A DNA stretch of 64,000 nt from an uncultured Bacteroides sp. (GTDB lineage: Bacteria; Bacteroidota; Bacteroidia; Bacteroidales; Bacteroidaceae): contig CAAFUN010000017.1 in NCBI GenBank assembly GCA_900766195.1, positions 1 to 64,000 of the forward strand, read 5' to 3'. How positions within the stretch are numbered: position 1 is the first letter of the stretch; each line of letters begins with the position of its first letter. The position numbers and the translations under genes were made by a program. Below are positions 8,774 to 18,489 of this stretch, piece after piece. Below the pieces are notes generated by a model that saw only the letters and a program-made list of their open reading frames with translations, did no database searches and was not told where the DNA came from.

Positions 8774-9073
8774 TTATTTACTTCGTTGTTTCTCCTTATA
8801 CTTAACCAACTGTTTTCCCAAAGCCTCAATACTCAAATCAACAGCTTCTTCAAACGAATCGCATACCTTACTGGCGTATAAATCTCCATTAGGTATAGCA
8901 ATAGAAATACCAACTTCTTTATTTTCTGCAGTTTCAGGTTTTATAACCTTTAAAGATACTTCCACGCTTTTTATATCATCGTAAAGCTTTTCTAACTTAG
9001 CAATCTTTTTATTTATAAAAGCTTGCAACTGCTCTGACGCATCAAAGTGAATTGACTGAATCCTTATTTCCAT
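8774..9073 (-). CDS. hpf: Ribosome hibernation-promoting factor, short HPF/RaiA type
   Basis: This 99-residue protein belongs to the HPF/YfiA family that blocks the decoding and P-site region of idle ribosomes. It has the beta-alpha-beta-beta-beta-alpha layout: MEIRIQSIHFDASEQLQ, then a basic helix (INKKIAKLEKLYDDIK), and ends ALGKQLVKYKEKQRSK. Only the N-terminal domain is present; the dimerisation domain of long HPF is missing. It follows the recombinase gene by 15 nt and is downstream of rpsU, so three genes probably share a transcript. Confidence 0.9.
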   Translation of the reverse strand: MEIRIQSIHFDASEQLQAFINKKIAKLEKLYDDIKSVEVSLKVIKPETAENKEVGISIAIPNGDLYASKVCDSFEEAVDLSIEALGKQLVKYKEKQRSK

Positions 9074-9088
9074 AATCTCTTTCGTTTT

Positions 9089-9976
9089 TTAAGCTCTTGG
9101 ATGAGCCTGGTTATACACTTTTTTGAGCTCTTCAAAAGTAGTATGGGTATAAATCTCTGTCGTTGCTAGACTCTCATGACCCAAAAGCTCCTTTATTGCC
9201 CCAAGCTCTGCGTTATGATTCAGCATAGCTGTTGCAAAAGTATGCCTCAAGACATGAGGTGACCGTTTCTTTAGAGTTACTACTTTTGACAGATTTCTCT
9301 TCACAATATTTTCTACAATACTGCGAGAAAGTCTTCTCCCATCTTCACGAACAAAAAAAGCTTGTGACGGATACTCAATAACCAAATCCGCCTTCAATCT
9401 CAAATATTCAGCGATCATGCCTCTGAGTTCCTCATCAAAAGGAATCAAACGCTCTTTTCGCCTCTTACCTATAACTTTTATGAGGGACGATCCAATATCT
9501 ACATTGCCTCCTTCTAGATCAACCAACTCCGAAAGACGAATTCCGGTGGCATAAAACATTGCAATTATCAGCTTATCACGGCAACCCGGAAAGCCTTCAC
9601 CAAAATCCGTCTCATCCAAAAGACGGTTCATTTCACTCTCCTTCAAAAAAGAAGGAAGAGCTTTCTTATTCTTAGGCCCTGTTATTTTCCGCAAAGGATC
9701 AACAGACACCTTCCCACATCGCAATAGATATTTATAAAATGTTCGCAAAGCACTTAACTTCCTATTTATAGACGTAGACGTATACCCCTTATTCATCATA
9801 GAAATAATCCATTCGCGAATAAAATCTGAGGTAACATCAGAAGGAGATACTTCACCGTAGCCTTCTGTTACAAACGTATAAAATTGAAAGATATCATCTC
9901 GATAAGCCTTAACAGTCTCCTCTGAACAGATTCGCTCATATTGAAGATTATCGAGAAAAGAGCTTACTTCCCACAT
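9089..9976 (-). CDS. Tyrosine recombinase, XerC/XerD family
   Basis: The 295-residue protein has an N-terminal SAM-like DNA-binding domain (about 1-90) and a C-terminal catalytic domain. The catalytic set is complete: Arg147 (ATGIRLSE), Lys171 (IGKRRKER), His241 and Arg244 (PHVLRHTF), His267 (LGHES) and Tyr276 (EIYTHT). Its length and location between core genes rpsU and hpf suggest the chromosome-dimer-resolving recombinase rather than an element integrase. The start used is the ATG at 9974-9976 (MWEVSSFLDNL); an ATG nine codons upstream (10003) is possible. XerC versus XerD cannot be decided here. Confidence 0.88.
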   Translation of the reverse strand: MWEVSSFLDNLQYERICSEETVKAYRDDIFQFYTFVTEGYGEVSPSDVTSDFIREWIISMMNKGYTSTSINRKLSALRTFYKYLLRCGKVSVDPLRKITGPKNKKALPSFLKESEMNRLLDETDFGEGFPGCRDKLIIAMFYATGIRLSELVDLEGGNVDIGSSLIKVIGKRRKERLIPFDEELRGMIAEYLRLKADLVIEYPSQAFFVREDGRRLSRSIVENIVKRNLSKVVTLKKRSPHVLRHTFATAMLNHNAELGAIKELLGHESLATTEIYTHTTFEELKKVYNQAHPRA

Positions 9977-10048
9977 ATTTATTATGCATATAAAATCATG
10001 CAACGAATATATGGAAAGAATTCAAGAAATCAAAACTTTTACGATTTA

Positions 10049-10240
10049 TTAATCCTCTACTTGCTGAAGTTTTTGAACATAAACAGCATGTTCCTTTTGT
10101 AGTCTTTTAACCACAGAAGGCTTATCAAACTGCTGTCTGCTTCTTAATTCTTTAATAATGCCGGTTTTCTCAAATTTCCGTTTAAATTTCTTCAGTGCTT
10201 TTTCAATGTTTTCACCTTCTTTTACAGGTACTACAATCAT
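10049..10240 (-). CDS. rpsU: 30S ribosomal protein S21
   Basis: The 63-residue basic protein starts MIVVPVKEGENIEKALKKFK, the S21 signature, with a basic helical C-terminus. S21 acts at the anti-Shine-Dalgarno end of 16S rRNA. A consensus promoter lies just upstream, and the recombinase and HPF genes follow in the same direction. Confidence 0.97.
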   Translation of the reverse strand: MIVVPVKEGENIEKALKKFKRKFEKTGIIKELRSRQQFDKPSVVKRLQKEHAVYVQKLQQVED

Positions 10241-10285
10241 ATTCTTCTTTAAAAATTAAATGTTTAACTATATCAAATTGAGCGG

Positions 10286-10316
10286 CAAAATTACATATAC
10301 TTTCTTTATCCACAAA
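10286..10316 (-). promoter_or_regulatory. Consensus promoter of rpsU
   Basis: On the minus strand TTTG (complement at 10313-10316), a 19-nt spacer and TAATTTTG (complement at 10286-10293) match the Bacteroides -33/-7 consensus exactly. The site is about 45 nt upstream of the rpsU start and would drive rpsU-xer-hpf. Confidence 0.78.
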
Positions 10317-10419
10317 ACTTTCATCAAAAAAAACACAAGTATCCAACTTATAATGAACATTCTGCAGCTGAAGAACAAAGAAAGCAGATGCTTTTATGAT
10401 GAAATTCAAGAAAACAAAG

Positions 10420-10427
10420 TATCTTTG
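10420..10427 (+). promoter_or_regulatory. Probable -7 element for the aminopeptidase P operon
   Basis: TATCTTTG matches TAnnTTTG and lies 26 nt upstream of the aminopeptidase start. No good -33 TTTG is seen at the right distance, so only the -7 half is supported. Confidence 0.5.
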
Positions 10428-10453
10428 AACAAACATCATATAATTATCATACG

Positions 10454-12235
10454 ATGAAGTTGACTATAACTAATCGCATTAGCTCACTAAGAGAGTGGCT
10501 AAAAAGCAAAAATCTAGAGGCAATTATTATACCTACTGCAGACCCGCACTTAAGTGAATATGTTGCTCCACATTGGAAGATAAGAGAGTGGATATCAGGG
10601 TTTACCGGCTCGGCTGGCACGGTAGTAATAACCCGTACCGAGGCGGGACTATGGACAGATTCCAGATATTTTCTTCAAGCTACACAGGAGTTAGAAGGGA
10701 CAAGCATCAAGTTATATAAAGAGATGCTTCCTGAAACGCCGAGTATTGCAGACTTTATTTGCACTCGCTTATCTCCTGAAGATAGATTAGGAATAGATGG
10801 GAAACTTTTTTCTGTCAATCAGATAAGGGACTTGCAAAAAAACATAAAGCAGAGAAATATAATTATAGACAATATTGCGGATCCAATGAATAGCATATGG
10901 ATTGATCGTCCTCCTATTCCCATGAATACAGCTTCCCTTTATGATATCAAATATGCAGGAATAAGCAGCCCACATAAGATAAAGGAAATAAGGACAAAAC
11001 TCAAAGAAAAGAATTGCGACAGTACGCTAATCTCCGCTTTGGACGAAATAGCATGGACTCTTAACATCAGAGGATGCGATGTTCAATGCAATCCAGTAGT
11101 TATCAGCTACCTTTTTATTGACAAAGATGAAGTTCATTATTTTATAGATCCTGTCAAAGTAACTCCAGAGCTGCAAGCATACTTTAAAGAAATAAAGGTG
11201 TTTTTACATAACTACAGCGAGATTGAAAATTTTCTTCAATGCCTCAAAGAGAAAAGCATATTGGTTGATCCCTCCAAGACCAATTATACCATGTATTCCC
11301 TAATAAATTCAAGTTGCCACATTGAACACCAGGCTTCCCCCGTCGCCCTACTCAAAGCAATACGCAACAAGCAGGAAATAGTCGGCATACACTCAGCAAT
11401 GCAAAAAGATGGAGTTGCGCTGGTCAAGTTTCTCATGTGGTTGGAAAAAGCCATTCCATCAGGCAATGAAACAGAGATTAGCGTAAGCAATAAGTTGCAA
11501 GCATTAAGATCGGAACAGGAGTTATATAAAGGGGATAGCTTTGAAACCATAGCAGGGTACATGGAGAATGCAGCAGTTGTGCACTATGAAGCTACACCAG
11601 ACACCAACAAACGGTTACAAGCAAAAGGCTTTCTGCTGATTGACTCCGGAGCGCAATACCTTGACGGAACAACAGACATCACTCGTACAATAGCACTTGG
11701 TGAGCTCACAGAAGAAGAAAAGACTGATTATACATTAATACTGAAAGGGCATATCGCTCTAGCTACAGCAGTATTTCCTTCCGGTACACGCGGCACACAA
11801 CTGGACGTCTTAGCACGTATGCCTATATGGAAAAAACACATGAATTATCTTCACGGAACAGGGCATGGCGTAGGGCATTATCTTAATGTACATGAAGGTC
11901 CACAAAGTATCCGGATGAATGAAAATCCTGTTGCATTGCAGGAAGGGATGGTTACCTCCAACGAACCAGGTGTCTATAAATCAAACAGTCACGGCATACG
12001 TATAGAGAATTTGACTTTAGTGGTATCTTCCGGCGAAGGTATGTTTGGAAATTATTTGGAGTTTGAGACTCTTACCCTCTGTCCAATTTGTACCAAGGGC
12101 ATTAACAAAAAAATATTGATTCCTGAGGAGATAGCTTGGCTAAACAGTTATCATAATCATGTTTATGAAATGCTATCGCCAACATTAAACGAAAACGAGA
12201 AAGAATGGCTCAAAATTGCAACACAAAAAATCTAG
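10454..12235 (+). CDS. pepP: Xaa-Pro aminopeptidase (aminopeptidase P, M24B)
   Basis: This 593-residue protein removes the N-terminal residue before proline. It is the long three-domain type: two creatinase-like domains up to about residue 310, then a pita-bread M24 domain. Metal ligands are visible as Asp in LLIDSGAQY and DGTTDITRT, His in HGTGHGVGHYLNVHEG, Glu in TSNEPGVY and Glu in HGIRIENL. There is no signal peptide, so it is cytosolic. The next gene starts 3 nt after its stop, so they are co-transcribed. Confidence 0.93.
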   Translation: MKLTITNRISSLREWLKSKNLEAIIIPTADPHLSEYVAPHWKIREWISGFTGSAGTVVITRTEAGLWTDSRYFLQATQELEGTSIKLYKEMLPETPSIADFICTRLSPEDRLGIDGKLFSVNQIRDLQKNIKQRNIIIDNIADPMNSIWIDRPPIPMNTASLYDIKYAGISSPHKIKEIRTKLKEKNCDSTLISALDEIAWTLNIRGCDVQCNPVVISYLFIDKDEVHYFIDPVKVTPELQAYFKEIKVFLHNYSEIENFLQCLKEKSILVDPSKTNYTMYSLINSSCHIEHQASPVALLKAIRNKQEIVGIHSAMQKDGVALVKFLMWLEKAIPSGNETEISVSNKLQALRSEQELYKGDSFETIAGYMENAAVVHYEATPDTNKRLQAKGFLLIDSGAQYLDGTTDITRTIALGELTEEEKTDYTLILKGHIALATAVFPSGTRGTQLDVLARMPIWKKHMNYLHGTGHGVGHYLNVHEGPQSIRMNENPVALQEGMVTSNEPGVYKSNSHGIRIENLTLVVSSGEGMFGNYLEFETLTLCPICTKGINKKILIPEEIAWLNSYHNHVYEMLSPTLNENEKEWLKIATQKI

Positions 12236-12238
12236 AAA

Positions 12239-12751
12239 ATGGCATTAATTAAAACAGTAAGAGGCTTCAGCCCCAAATTTGGTGAAAATTGTTTTTTTGC
12301 TGAAAATGCAACGGTTATAGGTGATGTAGTCATGGGTAAAGATTGTAGCGTATGGTACAATACGGTTTTGCGCGGAGATGTTAACTCTATAATAATTGGC
12401 AACGGAGTAAATATCCAGGATGGAAGTGTATTGCACACCTTATACGAAAAATCGACAATAGAGATAGGAGACTACGTCTCTATCGGACATAACGTAACAA
12501 TCCATGGAGCAGCCATTAAAGATTATGCCTTAGTTGGGATGGGATCTACCATACTTGATCATGCCGTAATTGGAGAAGGTGCCATTGTAGCTGCCGGATC
12601 ATTAGTGCTCAGCAACACTATAATTGAGCCCGGAAGCATATGGGGAGGTGTTCCCGCCAAGTTTATAAAGAAGGTAGATCCTGAACAAGCTAAAGAACTA
12701 AACCAAAAGATAGCACATAACTATCTTATGTATGCCGACTGGTACAAATAA
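12239..12751 (+). CDS. Gamma-carbonic-anhydrase family protein (left-handed beta-helix)
   Basis: The 170-residue protein is built of hexapeptide repeats of the form [LIV]-G-X4, from about residue 20 to 135, followed by a C-terminal helix. His residues in GSVLHT and SIGHNVTIHG match the three metal ligands of the gamma-class family (Cam, YrdA, PaaY). Many such homologues have weak or no carbonic anhydrase activity, so the reaction is not assured. It is coupled to pepP with a 3-nt gap and converges on waaA. Confidence 0.88.
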   Translation: MALIKTVRGFSPKFGENCFFAENATVIGDVVMGKDCSVWYNTVLRGDVNSIIIGNGVNIQDGSVLHTLYEKSTIEIGDYVSIGHNVTIHGAAIKDYALVGMGSTILDHAVIGEGAIVAAGSLVLSNTIIEPGSIWGGVPAKFIKKVDPEQAKELNQKIAHNYLMYADWYK

Positions 12752-12754
12752 GTA

Positions 12755-13978
12755 TTAGAATTTGATCATGCTCATTATTTTATCAGTAGCTCCGGCATTG
12801 CTCGTTACATAATAGCCAGCATTGGTACCCGCTTCACGCAAAAAGACTTCATCGGAAAGCATTCTATCCAAAAGAGTCTTCAATTCCTCATAAGTAGTTA
12901 TAGAGAAAGCTCCTTTGGCCTCAAGAAGCTGCACAGCTTCCATGAATTTCTGATATTTTGGTCCGAAAATAACCGGAATGCCATATACAGCCGCTTCTAA
13001 TGTATTGTGAATGCCAACCCCAAATCCACCACCAATATAGGCTATTTCACCATAACGGTAAATAGAAGATAGTAGGCCGAAACAATCTACAATCAAGCAA
13101 TCTGCTTTCTGCACATTTTTTCCGTCTGCTCGCGTATAGCGTACATAAGGACGTTTAAGCTTTCGTATTATTTCTACAAGATGATTTTCATCAATTACAT
13201 GGGGTGCAATAATCAACTTAAGTTCGGGATGATTATTAAAATATTCAATAAACAAATCCTCATCGGGTTGCCAAGAGCTACCCGCAACAAAGACCATTGA
13301 GTCACTCTTAAAGAGCTTCACTAGCGACAGATCTTTAGCCTCTTCTCTGATTTGTAACACACGATCGAACCGGGTATCTCCAACTACAGCCACCCTGTCT
13401 ATACCTATTTTACCCAAATAACGTTTGGAACGTTCATTCTGAACAAACAAATAGTCAAAATTTTGCAGAACATGGCGGTAAGTTCCACCATACCATTTAA
13501 AAAATATTTGCCCTCTCCTAAAAATAGAAGAAACACTATAGATTGGAACATTGCGTTTATGCAACTCGTCTAAATAGTTTTTCCAAAACTCATATTTTAT
13601 GAAGAATGCCATGCACGGATTGACTATATCTAAGAATTTTCTGACATTTCGAGGTTTATCAAAAGGCAGATAGCAAACCACATCAGCTCCTCTATAATTT
13701 TTACGGACCTCATAACCGGAAGGAGAAAAGAAAGTCAGCAGAATACCATATTCCGGATGTTCGGCACGGATTCTCTCCATAAGAGGTCTCCCTTGTTCAA
13801 ATTCTCCCAAAGAAGCGGCATGAAACCAGATATAATGCACATCTTTCTCCAGTTGCTGACGCAAAAGTTCATACACCACCCAATGCCCCTTCATCATTTT
13901 GCGGGGTTTTCTACTGAACGGGGCTACCAAATGCACTAGGAGGTCATAGGAACCTATTGCCAAATCATACAACAACAT
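12755..13978 (-). CDS. waaA: 3-deoxy-D-manno-octulosonic acid (Kdo) transferase
   Basis: This 407-residue GT30 enzyme transfers Kdo from CMP-Kdo to lipid A precursor at the inner face of the inner membrane. An N-terminal hydrophobic segment (LLYDLAIGSYDLLVHLVAP) precedes FHAASLGEFEQGRPL, the conserved N-terminal domain block with its catalytic Glu. The C-terminal domain has YIGGGFGVGIHNTLEAAVYG for nucleotide-sugar binding. It follows gltX by 16 nt and probably shares its transcript. Confidence 0.93.
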   Translation of the reverse strand: MLLYDLAIGSYDLLVHLVAPFSRKPRKMMKGHWVVYELLRQQLEKDVHYIWFHAASLGEFEQGRPLMERIRAEHPEYGILLTFFSPSGYEVRKNYRGADVVCYLPFDKPRNVRKFLDIVNPCMAFFIKYEFWKNYLDELHKRNVPIYSVSSIFRRGQIFFKWYGGTYRHVLQNFDYLFVQNERSKRYLGKIGIDRVAVVGDTRFDRVLQIREEAKDLSLVKLFKSDSMVFVAGSSWQPDEDLFIEYFNNHPELKLIIAPHVIDENHLVEIIRKLKRPYVRYTRADGKNVQKADCLIVDCFGLLSSIYRYGEIAYIGGGFGVGIHNTLEAAVYGIPVIFGPKYQKFMEAVQLLEAKGAFSITTYEELKTLLDRMLSDEVFLREAGTNAGYYVTSNAGATDKIMSMIKF

Positions 13979-13994
13979 ACTTTTCTGAATTGTG

Positions 13995-15521
13995 TTATTT
14001 CAGTATTTCAATAGCACGCTTCATACGTGCCAAAGTTTCTTCCTTACCCAAGACCCAAGAGATATCAAACATATGTGGTCCCTTACCTTCACCAACCAAT
14101 GTCAGTCTGAAAGCATTCATTATATTACCCGTGTGATAGTCTTTTTCAGCAATCCAATCCATTACGATCTTCTCTTGATTCTCTATGCTAAAATCATCAA
14201 TACCTGCAAGGACACTCATCAGTTCTGTCATACATGCAGCAGAATCATCTTTCCATCTTTTTTGTACGGTCTTCGGATCATAAGTTTCAGGAGCAATAAA
14301 AAAGAAATTAGAAGCATCCCATAACTCATAAACAAAGCTGACCCGGTTTTTCATCATTCCTACCACCGTCACCACTTTTTCAAATGGAGCGCATACACCG
14401 TGCTCTTTCAAGACAGGAACAAATAACTCCGCAATTTCCTTATCCGGTTTCATCAAGATATATTCATGATTGAACCAAACACCTTTCTTATAATCAAATT
14501 TAGCTCCGGATTTACTGCAATGAGATAAATCGAACAATCGGATAAGTTCGTCCATCGACAATATTTCCTGATCGTTTCCAGGATTCCAGCCCAATAAAGC
14601 CAAAAAGTTAATTACCGCATCAGGCAAATAGCCCGACTCTCTGTAACCAGATGACACATCTCCCGTCTTAGGATCATGCCATTCCAAAGGGAAGACAGGA
14701 AAACCAAGACGATCACCGTCACGCTTGCTCAGTTTGCCATTACCTTCAGGTTTTAACAACAAAGGCAAATGTGCAAAAGAAGGCATGGTATCTTGCCAAC
14801 CAAAAGCACGGTATAATAACACATGCAAAGGAGCCGAAGGCAACCACTCCTCACCACGAATCACGTGTGAAACTTCCATCAAGTGATCATCAACAATGTT
14901 TGCTAAATGGTAAGTTGGTAATTCATCAGCCGATTTATAAAGCACTTTATCATCCAATATAGAAGAATTGATTACCACTTCTCCACGTATCAAGTCGTTT
15001 ACATGTATTTCTTCATTGGGCTCTATCTTAAATCTCACCACATATTGTTCTCCATCAGATATCAACTTATCCACTTCCTCTTTAGAGAGAGTCAGTGAAT
15101 TCCGCATCTGCATTCTGGTGGAAGCATCATATTGGAAATTAGCTATTTCCGCCCGTTTCTTTTCCAATTCGGTGGGAGTATCAAAAGCAAAATAAGCCTT
15201 GTCCGCATCCAGTAGATCCTTTACATACTTCTTGTATATTTCGCGGCGCTCCGATTGTCTATATGGGCCGTATTTTCCGCCTATACCCACTCCTTCATCA
15301 AAGGAAATGCCCAACCAATTCAACGACTCTATTATATAATTTTCAGCACCGGGAACAAACCTTGTGGAGTCTGTATCTTCTATACGAAGGATCAGATCTC
15401 CGCCATTCTGACGTGCAAAAAGATAGTTATACAATGCTGTGCGTACCCCTCCAATATGCAAAGCCCCCGTGGGACTTGGGGCAAAACGAACTCTAACTCT
15501 TCTTTCTGTCATATCTTGCAT
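13995..15521 (-). CDS. gltX: Glutamate--tRNA ligase
   Basis: The 508-residue class I synthetase charges tRNA-Glu. It has the HIGH-type motif FAPSPTGALHIGG near the N-terminus and the KMSKS-type motif KLSKRDGD around residue 260. A start at the second Met (MTERRVRV) is possible. A -7-like TAATTTTG (complement at 15548-15555) lies about 27 nt upstream. waaA follows closely downstream. Confidence 0.97.
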   Translation of the reverse strand: MQDMTERRVRVRFAPSPTGALHIGGVRTALYNYLFARQNGGDLILRIEDTDSTRFVPGAENYIIESLNWLGISFDEGVGIGGKYGPYRQSERREIYKKYVKDLLDADKAYFAFDTPTELEKKRAEIANFQYDASTRMQMRNSLTLSKEEVDKLISDGEQYVVRFKIEPNEEIHVNDLIRGEVVINSSILDDKVLYKSADELPTYHLANIVDDHLMEVSHVIRGEEWLPSAPLHVLLYRAFGWQDTMPSFAHLPLLLKPEGNGKLSKRDGDRLGFPVFPLEWHDPKTGDVSSGYRESGYLPDAVINFLALLGWNPGNDQEILSMDELIRLFDLSHCSKSGAKFDYKKGVWFNHEYILMKPDKEIAELFVPVLKEHGVCAPFEKVVTVVGMMKNRVSFVYELWDASNFFFIAPETYDPKTVQKRWKDDSAACMTELMSVLAGIDDFSIENQEKIVMDWIAEKDYHTGNIMNAFRLTLVGEGKGPHMFDISWVLGKEETLARMKRAIEILK

Positions 15522-15612
15522 TTCTTAATTTTAAGACAATTAGACGGCAAAATTAAGCTTTTTTTTCCATACAAGAGTTTTTTTTCGTACTTTTCGCAAA
15601 AAATCAACCGAT

Positions 15613-17682
15613 ATGAGTAACATAAGGACGAACAAGCCATTCTTATATAGAGATTTAATATATAAAGCACTGATCTTTTTATGTACAGTGACAGTTATTG
15701 TATACTTTCTTCCCAGGAACACTAGTTTTAACTACCAATTTGACATAAATAAACCTTGGAAGTATGGTCAACTTATAGCCACTTTTGACTTTCCCATATA
15801 TAAAGATGACGCTGTGGTTAAGCATGAGCAAGATAGTATTTTAGCTATGTTCCAACCTTTTTACGAACTTGACAAAAATGTAGGTAAGACGGCAATCGGC
15901 AAACTGCGAAACGATTATCAAAATAGATTGAAAAGTATTCTTCCGTCAGCCAATTATCTGCATCATCTCGAAAAAGTACTGTCGGAAATATATCAATCGG
16001 GCATCTTATCGGCTGAGGAGAGCAGTAAGCTCAAACAAGACAGCACCGGTACTATCATGATAGTGGAAGATAAACTGGCTAACCCGCGGAGCACAACTCA
16101 GCTCTATTCCATAAAGAAAGCTTATACCTATTTGCTTACAGCAGATACAGTTCACTATTCGCCTGATTTATTGCGTCACTGTTCGCTAAATGAATACCTC
16201 ACTCCAAATTTAATTTACGATAAGCAACGAACTGAAACAGCTAAAAAAGAGATCTTTGATAATTATTCCTGGGCCATCGGGATGGTGCTAAGCGGACAAA
16301 AGATAATAGATCGTGGCGAAATAGTCAATTCGGAATCTTACAATATACTGAAGAGCCTGAAGAAAGAATCACTACAAAGTAACGGTTCGCTTATAGGGCA
16401 GAAGAGACTCGTATTGGGAGGACAAATCCTGTTTGTAGCTATCCTTATGCTTTTCTTTATGCTCTACCTCGATTTATTTCGAAAGGACTATTACAGTAAC
16501 AAAGGTAGTCTTTCATTGCTTTTTGCATTGATCATGCTTTATTGCGTAGTCACTTCGCTCATGGTGACCAACCATTTGTTTAATGTTTACATTATACCTT
16601 ATGCGATGCTCCCGCTTATCATACGCGTATTCCTCGACTCCCGAACAGCGTTTATGACGCACACCGTCACCATACTTATATGTTCGGTATGCCTACGCTT
16701 CCCACATGAGTTTATTCTTTTGCAATTGACTGCCGGATTGGTGGCCATATTCAGTCTGCGCGAACTTTCGCAACGTTCACAGCTTATACGCACGGCGTTC
16801 CTTGTCATTCTGGCTTATGGAGCAGTCTATCTCTCATTCGAACTCATCACGGAGAACAACCTGTCTCAACTGAACTCCAGCATGTATATCTATTTCATTA
16901 TCAATGGTATATTACTTCTCTTTGCATACCCGCTTTTATTTGTTCTGGAAAAGACCTTCGGATTCACCTCCAATGTCACCCTTGTAGAACTTTCAAACAT
17001 TAACAATCCGCTGTTGAGAAGCCTGTCCGAAACTGTTCCGGGCACCTTTCAACACTCTATGCAGGTGGCCAATCTTGCAGCCGAAGCAGCCAACCGCATT
17101 GGTGCCAAGAGCCAGTTGGTGCGTACCGGCGCTTTATACCATGATATAGGAAAGATGATAGATCCCATCTTCTTCACCGAAAATCAAATGGGTGGAGTAA
17201 ACCCACACAAGAATCTCAGTTACGAACAAAGCGCTCGGATCATCATTAGCCATGTGACGGAAGGTTTGAAGATGGCAGAAAAGAATAACCTCCCAAAGGT
17301 GATCAAAGATTTTATCAGTACGCATCACGGTCGTGGGAAAACCAAGTATTTTTATATTTCATGGAAGAACGAGCATCCCGGAGAAGAGCCTGCTGAAGAA
17401 CTGTTTACCTATCCCGGGCCCAATCCATTTACCCGCGAAACTGCCATCTTAATGATGGCCGACGCCGTAGAAGCCTCATCCCGAAGCTTGTCCGAATATA
17501 CGGAAGAGAGTATTAACAATCTTGTAGATAAAATTATAGACTCGCAGATGGAAGAAGGATTCTTTAAAGAGTGCCCCATCACCTTTAAGGATGTCTCCAC
17601 CATCAAGACGGTGTTCAAAGATAAACTAAAAACTATCTATCATACCCGTATCACCTATCCCGAACTAAAGAAAAACAATTAA
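15613..17682 (+). CDS. 7TM HDIG-domain phosphodiesterase, PgpH-like (probable c-di-AMP hydrolase)
   Basis: The 689-residue membrane protein has a TM anchor near residues 20-38, a large extracytoplasmic domain (about 40-270), seven transmembrane segments (about 275-455) and a cytoplasmic HD domain. HD ligands are visible in GTFQHSMQVANLA, LYHDIGKM (HDIG), STHHGRGKT and MMADAVEASSRSL. This layout is that of PgpH, which hydrolyses cyclic di-AMP in Listeria; the substrate here is inferred from that family. The next gene starts 4 nt downstream. Confidence 0.88.
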   Translation: MSNIRTNKPFLYRDLIYKALIFLCTVTVIVYFLPRNTSFNYQFDINKPWKYGQLIATFDFPIYKDDAVVKHEQDSILAMFQPFYELDKNVGKTAIGKLRNDYQNRLKSILPSANYLHHLEKVLSEIYQSGILSAEESSKLKQDSTGTIMIVEDKLANPRSTTQLYSIKKAYTYLLTADTVHYSPDLLRHCSLNEYLTPNLIYDKQRTETAKKEIFDNYSWAIGMVLSGQKIIDRGEIVNSESYNILKSLKKESLQSNGSLIGQKRLVLGGQILFVAILMLFFMLYLDLFRKDYYSNKGSLSLLFALIMLYCVVTSLMVTNHLFNVYIIPYAMLPLIIRVFLDSRTAFMTHTVTILICSVCLRFPHEFILLQLTAGLVAIFSLRELSQRSQLIRTAFLVILAYGAVYLSFELITENNLSQLNSSMYIYFIINGILLLFAYPLLFVLEKTFGFTSNVTLVELSNINNPLLRSLSETVPGTFQHSMQVANLAAEAANRIGAKSQLVRTGALYHDIGKMIDPIFFTENQMGGVNPHKNLSYEQSARIIISHVTEGLKMAEKNNLPKVIKDFISTHHGRGKTKYFYISWKNEHPGEEPAEELFTYPGPNPFTRETAILMMADAVEASSRSLSEYTEESINNLVDKIIDSQMEEGFFKECPITFKDVSTIKTVFKDKLKTIYHTRITYPELKKNN

Positions 17683-17686
17683 GACC

Positions 17687-18457
17687 ATGAGTAACATACA
17701 AGATCAAAAGCATACAGAACATTTCCTTCAGAGGAAACACATTGTGCTGCATGACATCACCGGGTTCAGTTTTATGAAGCGCTATAAAACAGCTTATAAG
17801 AAACACGTTGGCAGTGTAGACAAGTATGGGCCGGGGATACTTACTCTCCATCTTAAAGGTAATCATGAAGAAGCATTTTATCTCAAACCATCACAGCATC
17901 CGGGACGCATTGTACGCTATCTTATCTCGCGTCAAATACCTTTTGACAATTACAAGCCGGGCAAGCGTGATTCTATTGATGTATCAAGAGAGGTCTACAA
18001 GCGTTCATCGCTCTATATGTTTTACTTCTTTATTCTTTTTATCACATTCATCATATTGGGATTATGGGCTATTTCGCTTTCCCAAGGCTGGCGTTTCTGT
18101 ATAGCAGGCGTTTCTTTTTTAATTGCATTGTATTTTATCAATATGCTGATGACACGTTTCTGCTATCTGATATTAGAGCCTAAGAAGATGCATATACGCA
18201 ATGCCGGACGCGAAATTATATATAGTTATGATGACATCTTAAAGGTCAATTTTGATTTTGCCCGAGAACAAAACTTCACTCTAATTATGGAGCTGTTGGA
18301 CAAGGACTACAACTACCGCTTATTTTATATAGGTAGAGTACCCCGCAAAGACCTTGACAAGATAGCTGATAAGCTACAAAAGACCGGTATAGATGCCACC
18401 TGCAGCCTCAACAAAAGCAAGCGTTACTATCAAGACACCATACTCAACGCCAATTAA
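17687..18457 (+). CDS. Membrane protein of unknown function
   Basis: No named family was recognised for this 256-residue protein. It has a soluble N-terminal part of about 100 residues, two adjacent transmembrane segments (around 107-127 and 133-153) and a C-terminal soluble beta-rich domain (CYLILEPKKMHIRNAG to KIADKLQKTGI). The two flanking soluble parts could be PH-like folds, which is only a guess from strand pattern and size. Coupling to the HDIG gene suggests a shared function, perhaps with the nucleotide-signalling enzyme. Confidence 0.75.
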   Translation: MSNIQDQKHTEHFLQRKHIVLHDITGFSFMKRYKTAYKKHVGSVDKYGPGILTLHLKGNHEEAFYLKPSQHPGRIVRYLISRQIPFDNYKPGKRDSIDVSREVYKRSSLYMFYFFILFITFIILGLWAISLSQGWRFCIAGVSFLIALYFINMLMTRFCYLILEPKKMHIRNAGREIIYSYDDILKVNFDFAREQNFTLIMELLDKDYNYRLFYIGRVPRKDLDKIADKLQKTGIDATCSLNKSKRYYQDTILNAN

Positions 18458-18489
18458 AGAAAAACAGTAGAAACGGACGTCAACTCGCT

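Noticed and set aside
9089..9976. Integrase of a mobile element
   Set aside because: The gene sits between rpsU and hpf, core genes, with no attachment repeats or cargo; it fits a chromosomal XerC/D.
10212..10439. A 75-codon minus-strand frame upstream of rpsU
   Set aside because: It overlaps the rpsU start and the rpsU promoter, and has no recognisable protein features.
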